From: Muribaculaceae bacterium | GTDB lineage: Bacteria > Bacteroidota > Bacteroidia > Bacteroidales > Muribaculaceae | Direction of reading: 5' to 3' | Assembly (NCBI GenBank): GCA_017548365.1 | Contig: JAFZAC010000028.1 | Span: forward strand, 1-64,000 | DNA length: 64,000 bases | Shown here: positions 1 to 7,439 of the stretch, in pieces | How the letters are laid out: each line of letters begins with the position of its first letter | How positions within the stretch are numbered: the stretch's first letter is position 1 | Made by a program: the position numbers and the translations under genes | Notes under the pieces: generated by a model | Database searches by the model: none | What the model was told of the DNA's origin: nothing | What the model saw: the letters and a program-made list of their open reading frames with translations, nothing else

Positions 1-223
1 GTTCGCCGCGCCCCCGGGAGGGGGAGCGGCTCTCTCACCTGTCACTTTTAGGAATCTCGACCGGAGATCCGCGGAATCCCTTCCTTGTCTCTCACCTGCT
101 TGTCAGATTTCCTCATCGCAAACATCTCAATGATCTCTGGCCTACGGCCCCGGCACCCCTTCGGCAGGGCGTCAAAAAAACCGCTCAACTCGGAACGGGG
201 TCCTCGTGAGCCGAAAAGCGATG
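1..223 (-). other. GC-rich untranslated leader running off the left edge
   Basis: No convincing protein frame is visible here. The stretch lies directly downstream of a strong minus-strand promoter, is much more GC-rich than the promoter itself, and holds several short self-complementary parts, for example the CCCCCGGGAGGGGG region near 11-24. The words TCTCTCACCTG (31-41) and GTCTCTCACCTG (88-99) are a near-perfect direct repeat. A long GC-rich leader behind a strong promoter fits an rRNA operon leader or another stable RNA, but no rRNA core sequence lies inside the window, so the identity is inference. From 256 to 485 I see only AT-rich promoter-proximal DNA and a purine-rich tract (about 375-445). 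Confidence 0.35.
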
Positions 224-255
224 CAAAATTACAACCGATTTTCCATACGGCAAAA
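224..255 (-). promoter_or_regulatory. Bacteroidetes-type promoter reading leftwards
   Basis: On the minus strand TTTTG (255-251), 19 bases, then TAATTTTG (231-224). This matches the primary sigma factor consensus of Bacteroidetes (TTTG, about 19-20 bases, TAnnTTTG). The start of transcription would be near 218. It drives the GC-rich leader at the left edge. Confidence 0.7.
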
Positions 256-485
256 TATTTACGGGGGTTTTTTCGGAAAAAAACGAATATTTAATGGTTT
301 TTTGCGGATTTTTGAAGATTTTTACATTGCTGGAACATAAAAACGGGGGGAGACACATATTTAAATATACGCGCGCGGGAGGAAGTCCCGGGCGCAGAGA
401 GGGACGAACAGGAGGACAGAGGGGCAGTTAAGAGGAAAAAGAGCGTGGCATCATACAGATACACATGCTAATGCCCAATTGGGTG

Positions 486-3224
486 TTATTTGGCTTTTTT
501 GTAATAGATTTTCTTGAGCTTGCGCACTCCTTCACCTATCAAAATCACTGGCGAAGTGAGTAAAATAATAAAGATCCAGTCTTGCAAATCGATGGGGTGG
601 ACATTGAACATGGCTCCGCCCACGTTGACAATTAGCAGCTGACCTACAAAAATGAGCAACGCAATAAATACAAATCCCTTGCAATTCTTCAGTCTCAATG
701 CAGAATAGGCCGACCTATAAGCTCGCGCATTAAACAGGTTCCAAAACTGCATCATCACAAATGTGGTAAAGAACAAAGCGCTCTCATAGGGAGTGATGGT
801 GTGGCGCGGAGCTTTAATATAACTACCGCTAACTATCATTTCCCACAAGCCACCAAGGCTGTTAATCTGTCTCAAGTCACAATGCTTTATCACATAGAAC
901 AAGGCTATCAGAACTGCACTGAACACTAGTCCAGCCCACAGTATCTGGCTTGCCATATGTCGGTCGATAATAAACGCCTGTCGGTCGCGAGGTTTTTGTC
1001 GCATTAAACTCTTGTTGGGCGGTAGAGATGACAATGCCATTGCCGCAAAGGTGTCCATTATAAGGTTCACCCACAACATTTGCGTGACCGTGAGAGGGGC
1101 ATCGGTGTCCATGAAAGCACCTGCAAGCACCACCAGGCATGCCGCCACGTTGACTGTAAGCTGGAAAAGCAAGAATCTCTGAATGTTGCGATATAACGAA
1201 CGTCCCCACATCACGGCATTGCCGATGCTGGCAAACGAGTTGTCGATAATAGTAATGTCGCTGGCTTCCTTGGCCACACTGGTACCGTCGCCCATCGAGA
1301 GCCCTACGTGGGCGGCTTTAAGCGCAGGAGCGTCGTTGGTGCCATCTCCTGTGACCGCCACCACTTGGTTGCATCGCTGTAACGCCTCGACCACCCTTTT
1401 CTTGTCGTGCGGACGTGAACGTGCAATGATTTTCAGGTCCATCACCCTTGAGTCAAGCTCCTCGTCGGTCATTGCTTCAATTTCAGGACCCGAAGCAATG
1501 TTCCGTTCACCATCGACTTCATCGTTCCATAGCCCAATCTGCCTTCCTATTTCCTTGGCTGTACCCGCAGTGTCACCAGTGATTATTTTCACCATTATCC
1601 CAGCCTTCAAGCACTCCCCTATTGCTGCCGGCACATCTTCACGCACTGGATCGGCAATAGCCACATATCCAAGGAAAGACAGCCCATCGACCACAACTTT
1701 ATTGTCTTGCAGAGGCTGCTCTCCAGATTCAAGTACTTTATAGGCAAATCCCAGCGTGCGCATCGCTTTGCTTTGGAAAGCCATAATATCGTCACGCAAT
1801 GTTCCCTCATCTATGTCTCCGCTAATGTTGTCACACATGGCAAAGACAATCTCGGGAGCACCTTTCACATATAGCACATTACTCTCTATTGCATCACTCC
1901 ATACCACAGTGGCCATGAATTTGCGCTCGGTAGAGAAAGGCACATTACCAACCATCTCACACGAATCTCTCACATCGATATAGTCTATTCCCTGGTTCTT
2001 GAGCCAAAGAAGCAGCGCTCCCTCGGTGGGGTTTCCCAGAACTTCGGTTCGTGCCGTCGACTCATCTGTCGAGAGATGAGCTGTAGAGTTGACTGCAATG
2101 CTCTCGCTCACTACTGCCGACTGCTGGCCGTCATAAAGCCATCCTCCACTCATCCCATAGAAACACGCATGATGCACTCTCATCTGATTCTGGGTGAGGG
2201 TGCCGGTCTTATCGGTACAGATAACCGTTGCAGCTCCCATTGTCTCGCAAGCATGCATTCGGCGCACAAGGTTGTTGGTCTTAAGCATTCGGCGCATGCT
2301 GTAAGCTAGACTCAGCGTCACAGCCATTGGCAATCCCTCGGGAACAGCCACTACAACAAGGGTGACAGCCATCATGAAAGATTGCAGCAGATAGGACACA
2401 AACACCAGATCGAACGAAGCATCGGGGGTGTTGATGAAATAGGCCACCACCCTACCCACAATTACAAGGATGGCAATAATGTAGCTCATTTGCGAGATGA
2501 GCCTACCCAGTCCGTCGAGTTGCTCGTTGAGCGGAGTTTTGACGCTGGAGTCGATTTGAGCGCTCTCCATCACCTTTCCGTTCTCGGTGCTGTCGCCCAC
2601 CGCTGTCACCTGAGCGATGCCATTCCCTTCTATGACCTTTGTCGCCTTGAGCACATGGTTGCTGGGATAGGTGGCTTGAGAGTCGAAGAGAGCTTCATTG
2701 GTAGTCTTGCTGCATTGCGGCTCGCCTGTGAGCGACGATTCATCAACCCTGAGCGCCGTAGCCTCCAGCAGCGTGGCGTCGGCAGGCACTTCCTCGCCTG
2801 TGTTGAGCATCACGATGTCGCCCACCACCACGTCGCGACGAGGCACCTTCTGCACCTTGGAGTTGCGAATCACTTGAACTGGCTCGTCATCATTTACTTG
2901 GTTCAGAATTTCAAATTCTTTCTCCGCCTTGTATTCAAAGACAAAAGCCAACCCAGTGGCTAAAGCAATGGCTATGAAGATCCCCACAGGCTCATAAAAC
3001 ACCATCATACCCTGGTGAAGACGGAAATATTCATAGAACGAGATGCCCACCGACATCACGCCTGCTATGAGCAGGATGATGATGAGCGGATCTCTGAACT
3101 TCTCCAAAAGCTTCTTCCACCATGGATCTTTCTCAACCGGTGTGAGCACGTTGGAGCCGTGCTGCTGCCTGCTGGCAACAACTAGCTGATCGTCAAGTCC
3201 TGTGTAATGAAGCTTGTTATACAT
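486..3224 (-). CDS. Calcium-translocating P-type ATPase, PMCA type
   Basis: A P2B-type ATPase of 912 residues that would pump Ca2+ out of the cytoplasm at the cost of ATP. Visible in order: N-terminal cation-ATPase domain beginning MYNKLHYTGL; LTGEP in the actuator domain (near 165-169; the family usually has TGES); PEGLPMAV in transmembrane segment 4 (near 295); the phosphorylation motif DKTGTLT with Asp near 338; KGAPE of the nucleotide domain (near 454); GDGTNDAP hinge (near 626); and NLIMDT in segment 6, carrying the Asn and Asp of the PMCA calcium site. Length is normal. The frame is open to a TTG at 3251, but that codon lies inside the -7 box of the promoter, so the ATG at 3224 is chosen; the leader is then about 20 bases. 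Substrate is inferred from the subfamily. Confidence 0.93.
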   Translation of the reverse strand: MYNKLHYTGLDDQLVVASRQQHGSNVLTPVEKDPWWKKLLEKFRDPLIIILLIAGVMSVGISFYEYFRLHQGMMVFYEPVGIFIAIALATGLAFVFEYKAEKEFEILNQVNDDEPVQVIRNSKVQKVPRRDVVVGDIVMLNTGEEVPADATLLEATALRVDESSLTGEPQCSKTTNEALFDSQATYPSNHVLKATKVIEGNGIAQVTAVGDSTENGKVMESAQIDSSVKTPLNEQLDGLGRLISQMSYIIAILVIVGRVVAYFINTPDASFDLVFVSYLLQSFMMAVTLVVVAVPEGLPMAVTLSLAYSMRRMLKTNNLVRRMHACETMGAATVICTDKTGTLTQNQMRVHHACFYGMSGGWLYDGQQSAVVSESIAVNSTAHLSTDESTARTEVLGNPTEGALLLWLKNQGIDYIDVRDSCEMVGNVPFSTERKFMATVVWSDAIESNVLYVKGAPEIVFAMCDNISGDIDEGTLRDDIMAFQSKAMRTLGFAYKVLESGEQPLQDNKVVVDGLSFLGYVAIADPVREDVPAAIGECLKAGIMVKIITGDTAGTAKEIGRQIGLWNDEVDGERNIASGPEIEAMTDEELDSRVMDLKIIARSRPHDKKRVVEALQRCNQVVAVTGDGTNDAPALKAAHVGLSMGDGTSVAKEASDITIIDNSFASIGNAVMWGRSLYRNIQRFLLFQLTVNVAACLVVLAGAFMDTDAPLTVTQMLWVNLIMDTFAAMALSSLPPNKSLMRQKPRDRQAFIIDRHMASQILWAGLVFSAVLIALFYVIKHCDLRQINSLGGLWEMIVSGSYIKAPRHTITPYESALFFTTFVMMQFWNLFNARAYRSAYSALRLKNCKGFVFIALLIFVGQLLIVNVGGAMFNVHPIDLQDWIFIILLTSPVILIGEGVRKLKKIYYKKAK

Positions 3225-3248
3225 AAAGGGATGTCGCGTTTGCTTGTG

Positions 3249-3280
3249 CAAAGTTAGTGAACACTTCCTAAACTACAAAA
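3249..3280 (-). promoter_or_regulatory. Promoter of the Ca2+ ATPase gene
   Basis: Minus strand TTTTG (3280-3276), 19 bases, TAACTTTG (3256-3249). Transcription would begin near 3243, about 20 bases before the ATG at 3224. This rules out the upstream TTG start at 3251, which lies inside the -7 box. Confidence 0.75.
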
Positions 3281-3319
3281 TCCGTGCCAATGTTTTGACG
3301 CATATATTGCCACAATAGA

Positions 3320-3355
3320 GAATGGCTTGAGTCCTCAAAAGGTCTCAAGCCATTC
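3320..3355 (-). terminator. Hairpin after the rpmB-rpmG-DUF4295 genes
   Basis: GAATGGCTTGAG (3320-3331) and CTCAAGCCATTC (3344-3355) form a perfect 12-bp stem with a 12-base loop. It lies between the end of the DUF4295 gene and the promoter of the ATPase gene. There is no long U-run, so it may act as a weak terminator or as 3' end protection. Confidence 0.6.
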
Positions 3356-3417
3356 CAAAATATAGCGTTTTGTTTTATTATAAACAAAATAACGTGTGTA
3401 GGGTAACGAAGAAATTA

Positions 3418-3567
3418 TTATTTCAGAGCCTCGTCAACTTTGTCGTTAGGAACCATTCTTTCCTCAAAAACATAAGCACCGGTTTTGGGAGAGCGAACCA
3501 TCTTAATCACCTTGCTAAAATTACGGCCTTCACCAGTTTGAAGGGTTGCAACAGTCTTTTTTGCCAT
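3418..3567 (-). CDS. DUF4295 small basic protein
   Basis: A 49-residue protein beginning MAKKTVATLQTGEGRNF and ending NDKVDEALK. It matches the short DUF4295 family that in Bacteroidetes is regularly found just after the genes of ribosomal proteins L28 and L33, as here. Its function is unknown; the basic N-terminal half and the constant ribosomal neighbourhood suggest a ribosome-associated or RNA-binding role, which is inference. It starts 12 bases after the rpmG stop, in the same operon, and a 12-bp hairpin follows its stop. Confidence 0.85.
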   Translation of the reverse strand: MAKKTVATLQTGEGRNFSKVIKMVRSPKTGAYVFEERMVPNDKVDEALK

Positions 3568-3579
3568 GACTCAAAAATA

Positions 3580-3768
3580 TTATTTAATTTCTTTGTGAAT
3601 AGTATACTTCTTGAGGTATGGATTGTATTTCTTCAACTCCAGACGCTCGGTTGTGTTCTTGCGGTTCTTTGTAGTGATGTAACGTGACATTCCGGGAACG
3701 CCGCTGCCCTTTTGCTCAGTGCACTCAAGGATTACTTGAACGCGGTCACCTTTTGCTTTCTTTGCCAT
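3580..3768 (-). CDS. rpmG: 50S ribosomal protein L33
   Basis: A 62-residue protein beginning [18 protein letters not shown], with the family pattern [20 protein letters not shown] and a C-terminal [14 protein letters not shown]. It belongs to the large ribosomal subunit. The two CxxC zinc pairs seen in some L33 proteins are absent (only one Cys), so this is the zinc-independent form. It lies 15 bases downstream of rpmB and 12 bases upstream of the DUF4295 gene, so the three are probably one transcript. Confidence 0.96.
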   Translation of the reverse strand: MAKKAKGDRVQVILECTEQKGSGVPGMSRYITTKNRKNTTERLELKKYNPYLKKYTIHKEIK

Positions 3769-3783
3769 AATTTAATCCTCGAT

Positions 3784-4038
3784 TTAATAGATTGCTTTAA
3801 TTTCTTTCAAATGTCCGTCCTGAGCTGCTTTCTTAAGAGCTGCGTCGAGTCCGATACGGTTGATAAGTCTCAGTCCGCTAGCGCTCACTGTGAGCTTGAT
3901 CCATTGATCTTGCTCAACCCAATAAAACTTGCGGTTGAACACGTTCACATTGAACTTGCGTTTTGTTCTTCTTTTAGAGTGCGACACGTTGTTACCTGTA
4001 ATCGCCTTCTTTCCTGTGATTTGACAAACTTTTGACAT
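3784..4038 (-). CDS. rpmB: 50S ribosomal protein L28
   Basis: An 84-residue protein beginning [20 protein letters not shown], followed by the basic [12 protein letters not shown] segment and ending in the [18 protein letters not shown] region typical of L28. It is a component of the large ribosomal subunit. Only one N-terminal Cys is present, so the zinc-binding version is not indicated. It is the first gene of rpmB-rpmG-DUF4295. About 300 bases lie between its ATG and the nearest promoter, and that leader is highly structured (separate entry), so the operon could be controlled by attenuation. Confidence 0.96.
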   Translation of the reverse strand: MSKVCQITGKKAITGNNVSHSKRRTKRKFNVNVFNRKFYWVEQDQWIKLTVSASGLRLINRIGLDAALKKAAQDGHLKEIKAIY

Positions 4039-4066
4039 AATGTTTCAGTTCAAATAATGTTATCAA

Positions 4067-4337
4067 AAAAAATTGTTTCTCTCGTTGATTTCAAGCCGTC
4101 ACTTGAGCTCATGTGTCCGCGTAGCACAATATTCTACCACGACACACTAAGTCACTGGCGATAAATTGACGTGAGAAGCCATCAATGCTACCCACCAGCT
4201 ATTGTTTTTTCGTAAAAATATCGTCCTACGCTTTATGGCCACATTTAAGCATCGTCGAGCAGCCATCGAAGTTTCAACGATCATGTCACAGAACAGGACT
4301 AACGGGACTAAACCGCAAGTACCTTGACTCGAAATCG
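4067..4337 (-). ncRNA. Structured RNA: candidate small RNA or rpmB leader
   Basis: A transcript of about 270 bases bounded by a good promoter and an eight-T run (4074-4067). Its 5' end pairs with its 3' end: GATTTCGAGTC (4336-4326) with GGCTTGAAATC (4097-4087), 11 pairs including G-U, and TACTTG (4321-4316) with CAAGTG (4105-4100). Inside are a hairpin at 4145-4112 (GTGTC/GACAC and GTAG/CTAC), GTCCTGT pairing with GTAGGAC around 4300 and 4225, and ATCGT/ACGAT. The closed terminal helix followed at once by U's looks like a free-standing RNA, but rpmB begins only about 30 bases further on, so an attenuator-type leader is equally possible. I do not recognise an Rfam family; it does not resemble tmRNA, RNase P RNA or SRP RNA. 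Confidence 0.5.
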
Positions 4338-4341
4338 GATG

Positions 4342-4373
4342 CAAAGGTATGAACTATTTTTCAATCTACAAAA
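4342..4373 (-). promoter_or_regulatory. Promoter of the rpmB leader RNA
   Basis: Minus strand TTTTG (4373-4369), 19 bases, TACCTTTG (4349-4342). The expected start, near 4337, coincides with the first paired base of the structured RNA. No comparable promoter is visible between the T-run and the rpmB start. Confidence 0.75.
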
Positions 4374-4409
4374 TTTTTTTTTCATTTCGCAGTTAAAAAA
4401 GTTCTGTTT

Positions 4410-5411
4410 TCAAGGTTCTTCTTGCTGGTAAAAGTCCTCAATGACAACATTTTTCTTAAGTTTGATGAGTTGTCCTTTGCTCAACACAGCATTGTCTTGT
4501 AAGTTGTTCATCTTTGCAAGGTCATGGAGTTTTATTCCAAACATTTGTGACACATACCATAACGTTTCTCCATCCTCGGGCACCCTATAGAGCTCATGAT
4601 TTCCCTGCGACTCACTATGCTTCTTGTTGACATAAATGATATCTCCGGCTTCGGGCTGCTGCGCCGAACTTTGCAGGTCATTGTAACCCAATAGTTTTTC
4701 GATTGGCATATTGTATTCGTCGGCAATATCTTGATAGGTATCGCCTAGGACTGCAATGATATAGTTAAGCCCGTGTCTTCTCTTGGTGGGATGCCTCAAA
4801 ATGGGATGCTTCCGTTTTGTTCTTATTGTGTCTTGCTGTACCTTTGTTTTCTCGACAGGCCTTTCATCGATAAACCTGTCGAGCCCATAGGTTTCAATCA
4901 TCGCAATAAGCTTCTCGGCATAGCGTGGGTCGGTGGCATAGCCGCAGCGTTTGAGACCATATGCCCACCCGCGGTAGTCGGCGAGCGACAGCCTAAACAG
5001 AGACTCATACCTGCGATTTTCTATCAAGAACTTGGAATGGTCGCGATAGGAGTCTAGCGCCGTGCGATACTTGCGGTAGCAGGTGCGCCCCAGGAAGATG
5101 CTGTCGCCTCGATGACGGTGACACTTAACGCCAAAGTGGTTGTTTCCTTCCCTTGCCAGCTTGCTAGTTCCCGCTGCGCTCTCGAGCAGCCCCTGCGCTA
5201 GAGTGATACTGGCTGGCACACCGTGGTCTTGTTGTTCTATGAGAGCGTCGTTTTTATACCTTTCAATATAATAATACACTTGATCCCTTGTCACCGACCA
5301 GCATGATATGTTAAAAAATAGCGCAAAAAACAAGCAAAAAGTAATTTTTTTCTTGATATTTGAAAAATTATCAATATATTTGCGTTTGCTATCCAAAATC
5401 TTAGACATCAT
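4410..5411 (-). CDS. Secreted glucosaminidase with LysM repeats
   Basis: A peptidoglycan hydrolase of 333 residues. After a Lys-rich stretch there is a hydrophobic export segment (residues 24-38). Residues 45-175 form a mannosyl-glycoprotein endo-beta-N-acetylglucosaminidase domain: GVPASITLAQGLLESAAG carries the catalytic Glu, followed by NNHFGVKCH and a YRKYRTALDSYRDHSKFL segment. Two LysM modules follow: NYIIAVLGDTYQDIADEYNM and YRVPEDGETLWYVSQMFGIK, which bind glycan chains. It probably trims cell wall glycan in the periplasm. The two possible ATG starts (5411 and 5408) overlap the ATG of the divergent cdd gene at 5410; a TTG start (5399) is also possible, so the exact N-terminus is unsure. 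Confidence 0.88.
   Translation of the reverse strand: MMSKILDSKRKYIDNFSNIKKKITFCLFFALFFNISCWSVTRDQVYYYIERYKNDALIEQQDHGVPASITLAQGLLESAAGTSKLAREGNNHFGVKCHRHRGDSIFLGRTCYRKYRTALDSYRDHSKFLIENRRYESLFRLSLADYRGWAYGLKRCGYATDPRYAEKLIAMIETYGLDRFIDERPVEKTKVQQDTIRTKRKHPILRHPTKRRHGLNYIIAVLGDTYQDIADEYNMPIEKLLGYNDLQSSAQQPEAGDIIYVNKKHSESQGNHELYRVPEDGETLWYVSQMFGIKLHDLAKMNNLQDNAVLSKGQLIKLKKNVVIEDFYQQEEP
5353..5382 (+). promoter_or_regulatory. Promoter of cdd
   Basis: TTG (5353-5355), 19 bases, TATATTTG (5375-5382). Transcription would start near 5388, giving a leader of about 22 bases before the cdd ATG at 5410. The promoter lies inside the 5' part of the divergent glucosaminidase gene. Confidence 0.65.
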
Positions 5412-5877
5412 GACCGAAAAGAATTTTGTGACAAAGATACATATTTACTCTTATTCAGAGCTAAATGATGAAGATAAAAAACTAGTTGACCTTGCACGCG
5501 AAGCCACCAAAGCGAGTTATGCACCATATAGCAACTTCCATGTGGGAGCGGCATTGATACTCAACAACGGAGTCATCATAAAAGGCGCAAATCAAGAGAA
5601 TGCAGCCTTTGCCGGAATTTGTGGAGAAAGAAGTGCTTGCTACAACGCTGGAGCCAATTATCCCGGCGAGCCCATCAAGAAGATCGCTATAACCGCTTTC
5701 ACACGCAACAGCTTTGTCGAAATGCCCACTGCCCCTTGCGGCATGTGCCGGCAGGCGCTGCTTGAGTTTGAGACACACGCAGGGCAGTCTATTGAGGTGC
5801 TGCTAGCTGGCAGAGATAAGATTTACAAGCTCGACAGCATCAAGTCGCTGCTTCCATTGGCCTTTAGCGAGTTTTAA
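5410..5877 (+). CDS. cdd: Cytidine deaminase
   Basis: A 155-residue enzyme that deaminates cytidine and deoxycytidine to the uridine forms in pyrimidine salvage. The zinc site is complete: CGERSA gives ligand Cys71 and proton-shuttle Glu73, and PCGMCRQ gives Cys110 and Cys113. NFHVGAAL and the GANQENAAF substrate loop are also present. Length is typical of the homotetrameric form. The frame continues upstream, but the ATG at 5410 follows a good promoter by about 22 bases and starts the conserved domain at the right distance. The next gene begins 6 bases after the stop, so they are probably cotranscribed. Confidence 0.95.
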   Translation: MTEKNFVTKIHIYSYSELNDEDKKLVDLAREATKASYAPYSNFHVGAALILNNGVIIKGANQENAAFAGICGERSACYNAGANYPGEPIKKIAITAFTRNSFVEMPTAPCGMCRQALLEFETHAGQSIEVLLAGRDKIYKLDSIKSLLPLAFSEF

Positions 5878-5883
5878 ACCGCC

Positions 5884-6717
5884 ATGCTCTTTACAAAACG
5901 TTTTTTTCTGGCAATTGTTGCATCAATTGTCGCATTTATTGCGTTACAAGCTGGGCAACCAGCCATGCACACCATCGACGCCGTCAACGACAGCGTCATC
6001 GAGGAGGGATACAACCTTTATTATCATGAAAAACTCAACTGGGTACTGAGCGATGCTTACAAGCAGTTGTGCTCAAGCAAGACTGCATCGCTATCTACTA
6101 TAAGACAACTCAACGACACGTTGCTCAGTGGCATCATGATTGATGTGGACCAGATGAAATGCGTTTTTGAGTGCCGCCTCAATCTTAATACTGGCGAGAT
6201 TGAGCCTTTCAATCTGGTGCGCGGCCTCACTCCTAAGGAAATCTCACACGCCGAGAAGCATGTCACCCTTCTTGAAGAATTGGACAAGCTCGATGGCATT
6301 GAAAGTGTGAGAGAGGCTGGCAATCTCAACGTGAGCATTGTCGAGATAAGCACCAATCTCACTCGCGTGTACCTGCTTCAGGGCACCAACAAGTCGAAAC
6401 TTATCCCTTTTGGCAACGACTATTCGTTTGACTTCGATGCCAATTGCAACCTCCTGGCGCGACGCAAGTATCACAGCACGTTCATTCCCATCGACTTCTC
6501 CAGCAAGGATGTCAACATTCACAAGTGCACACACAGCCACCTCGATGACAACCCTTACATCACCCCCACCGATATTGCCACATTCCTGCTCTACGGTCAC
6601 GACCTTTATGAGATGAAAACATTCTCGGTCTACAGTCCGGCGCTAAAGTGCTACTTCACCTTCAATACCGAGACAGCTACAATCATCATGGTCGATGATG
6701 ATGAGGACATGAAGTGA
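5884..6717 (+). CDS. Secreted or membrane-anchored protein of unknown function
   Basis: A 277-residue protein I do not recognise. It has a short basic N-terminus and a hydrophobic segment at about residues 7-24 (FFLAIVASIVAFIALQAG), a signal peptide or anchor. The rest is hydrophilic, without cysteine motifs or repeats, and ends in an acidic tail (VDDDEDMK). It follows cdd by 6 bases and is probably on the same transcript, but nothing in it suggests a nucleotide-related role. An envelope protein of narrow distribution is the most likely reading. Confidence 0.75.
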   Translation: MLFTKRFFLAIVASIVAFIALQAGQPAMHTIDAVNDSVIEEGYNLYYHEKLNWVLSDAYKQLCSSKTASLSTIRQLNDTLLSGIMIDVDQMKCVFECRLNLNTGEIEPFNLVRGLTPKEISHAEKHVTLLEELDKLDGIESVREAGNLNVSIVEISTNLTRVYLLQGTNKSKLIPFGNDYSFDFDANCNLLARRKYHSTFIPIDFSSKDVNIHKCTHSHLDDNPYITPTDIATFLLYGHDLYEMKTFSVYSPALKCYFTFNTETATIIMVDDDEDMK

Positions 6718-6790
6718 ATTTTCATAACTGATATATTGTTTTACATCCAAATAAAAAACAAAGAACAAACAAGAATCAATTTCTAATTCC

Positions 6791-7360
6791 ATGGAACAAG
6801 ATTATGACGATTTTTTGACCTCTTATAGTGAACGACCAAGGTTAAGTTTTATCGATGCAATTTCTGCTTGCTTTAAAAAATATGCAATTTTTAAAGGTCG
6901 ATCTCGGCGCAGTGAATTCTGGTGGTTTAACCTATTTTTGTTATGCATTATTATTTGGTGGTCATTTTTTGTTTTCGTTTTGGTTTTTAGCGAAGGAAGT
7001 TATCCATATAGTAGTCTTAGTGCTTTAATTGTCGCTATTTTCTTGAAAATTGTTTTATTGGTATTCTTTATTCCTTCAGCTACCGTGACTGTTAGAAGGC
7101 TGCATGATATAGGACGCAGCGCTTGGTGGTATGTTGTTTTTCTACTACTTATAGCACTTCTTTGTTCGCTTAAATATATTATGGCATTTTTCATGAGGTT
7201 AGGAGATTCTTCTCTAGTAGTAATAACGACATCTTATCAAGTTCTATTCTACACGACTTTAATATTAATAAGTATATTATCAATTGCTCTTCTTGTCTTC
7301 TTTGCGACCGACAGTGATACCGAAGAGAACAAATATGGTCTTTCTCCTAAGTATCAATAA
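6791..7360 (+). CDS. DUF805 family membrane protein
   Basis: A 189-residue integral membrane protein. The DUF805 hallmarks are present: an amphipathic FKKYAIFKGRSRRSEFWWFNLF segment before the first membrane helix (near residues 27-48) and VRRLHDIGRSAWWYV (near 100-114) before a later helix. Four hydrophobic helices are visible, with a polar C-terminal tail after residue 170. The molecular function of the family is unknown. The gene is noticeably more AT-rich than its neighbours and stands apart from cdd by 73 bases. Confidence 0.88.
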   Translation: MEQDYDDFLTSYSERPRLSFIDAISACFKKYAIFKGRSRRSEFWWFNLFLLCIIIWWSFFVFVLVFSEGSYPYSSLSALIVAIFLKIVLLVFFIPSATVTVRRLHDIGRSAWWYVVFLLLIALLCSLKYIMAFFMRLGDSSLVVITTSYQVLFYTTLILISILSIALLVFFATDSDTEENKYGLSPKYQ

Positions 7361-7439
7361 TCCAACAAAGCTTCACCGGACAATCTATTTCGATATGTCT
7401 CTATGATTGTCTTCATAAACCTAGTGAATAATAAATGTA

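Noticed and set aside
85..294. A 69-codon open frame in the GC-rich left-edge leader
   Set aside because: It opposes the strong minus-strand promoter, has no ribosome-binding context and an amino acid composition unlike a protein; the region reads as untranslated RNA.
4147..4344. A 65-codon open frame inside the rpmB leader
   Set aside because: Its first codon is a TTG in the -7 box, and the stretch is better explained by the base-paired RNA structure.
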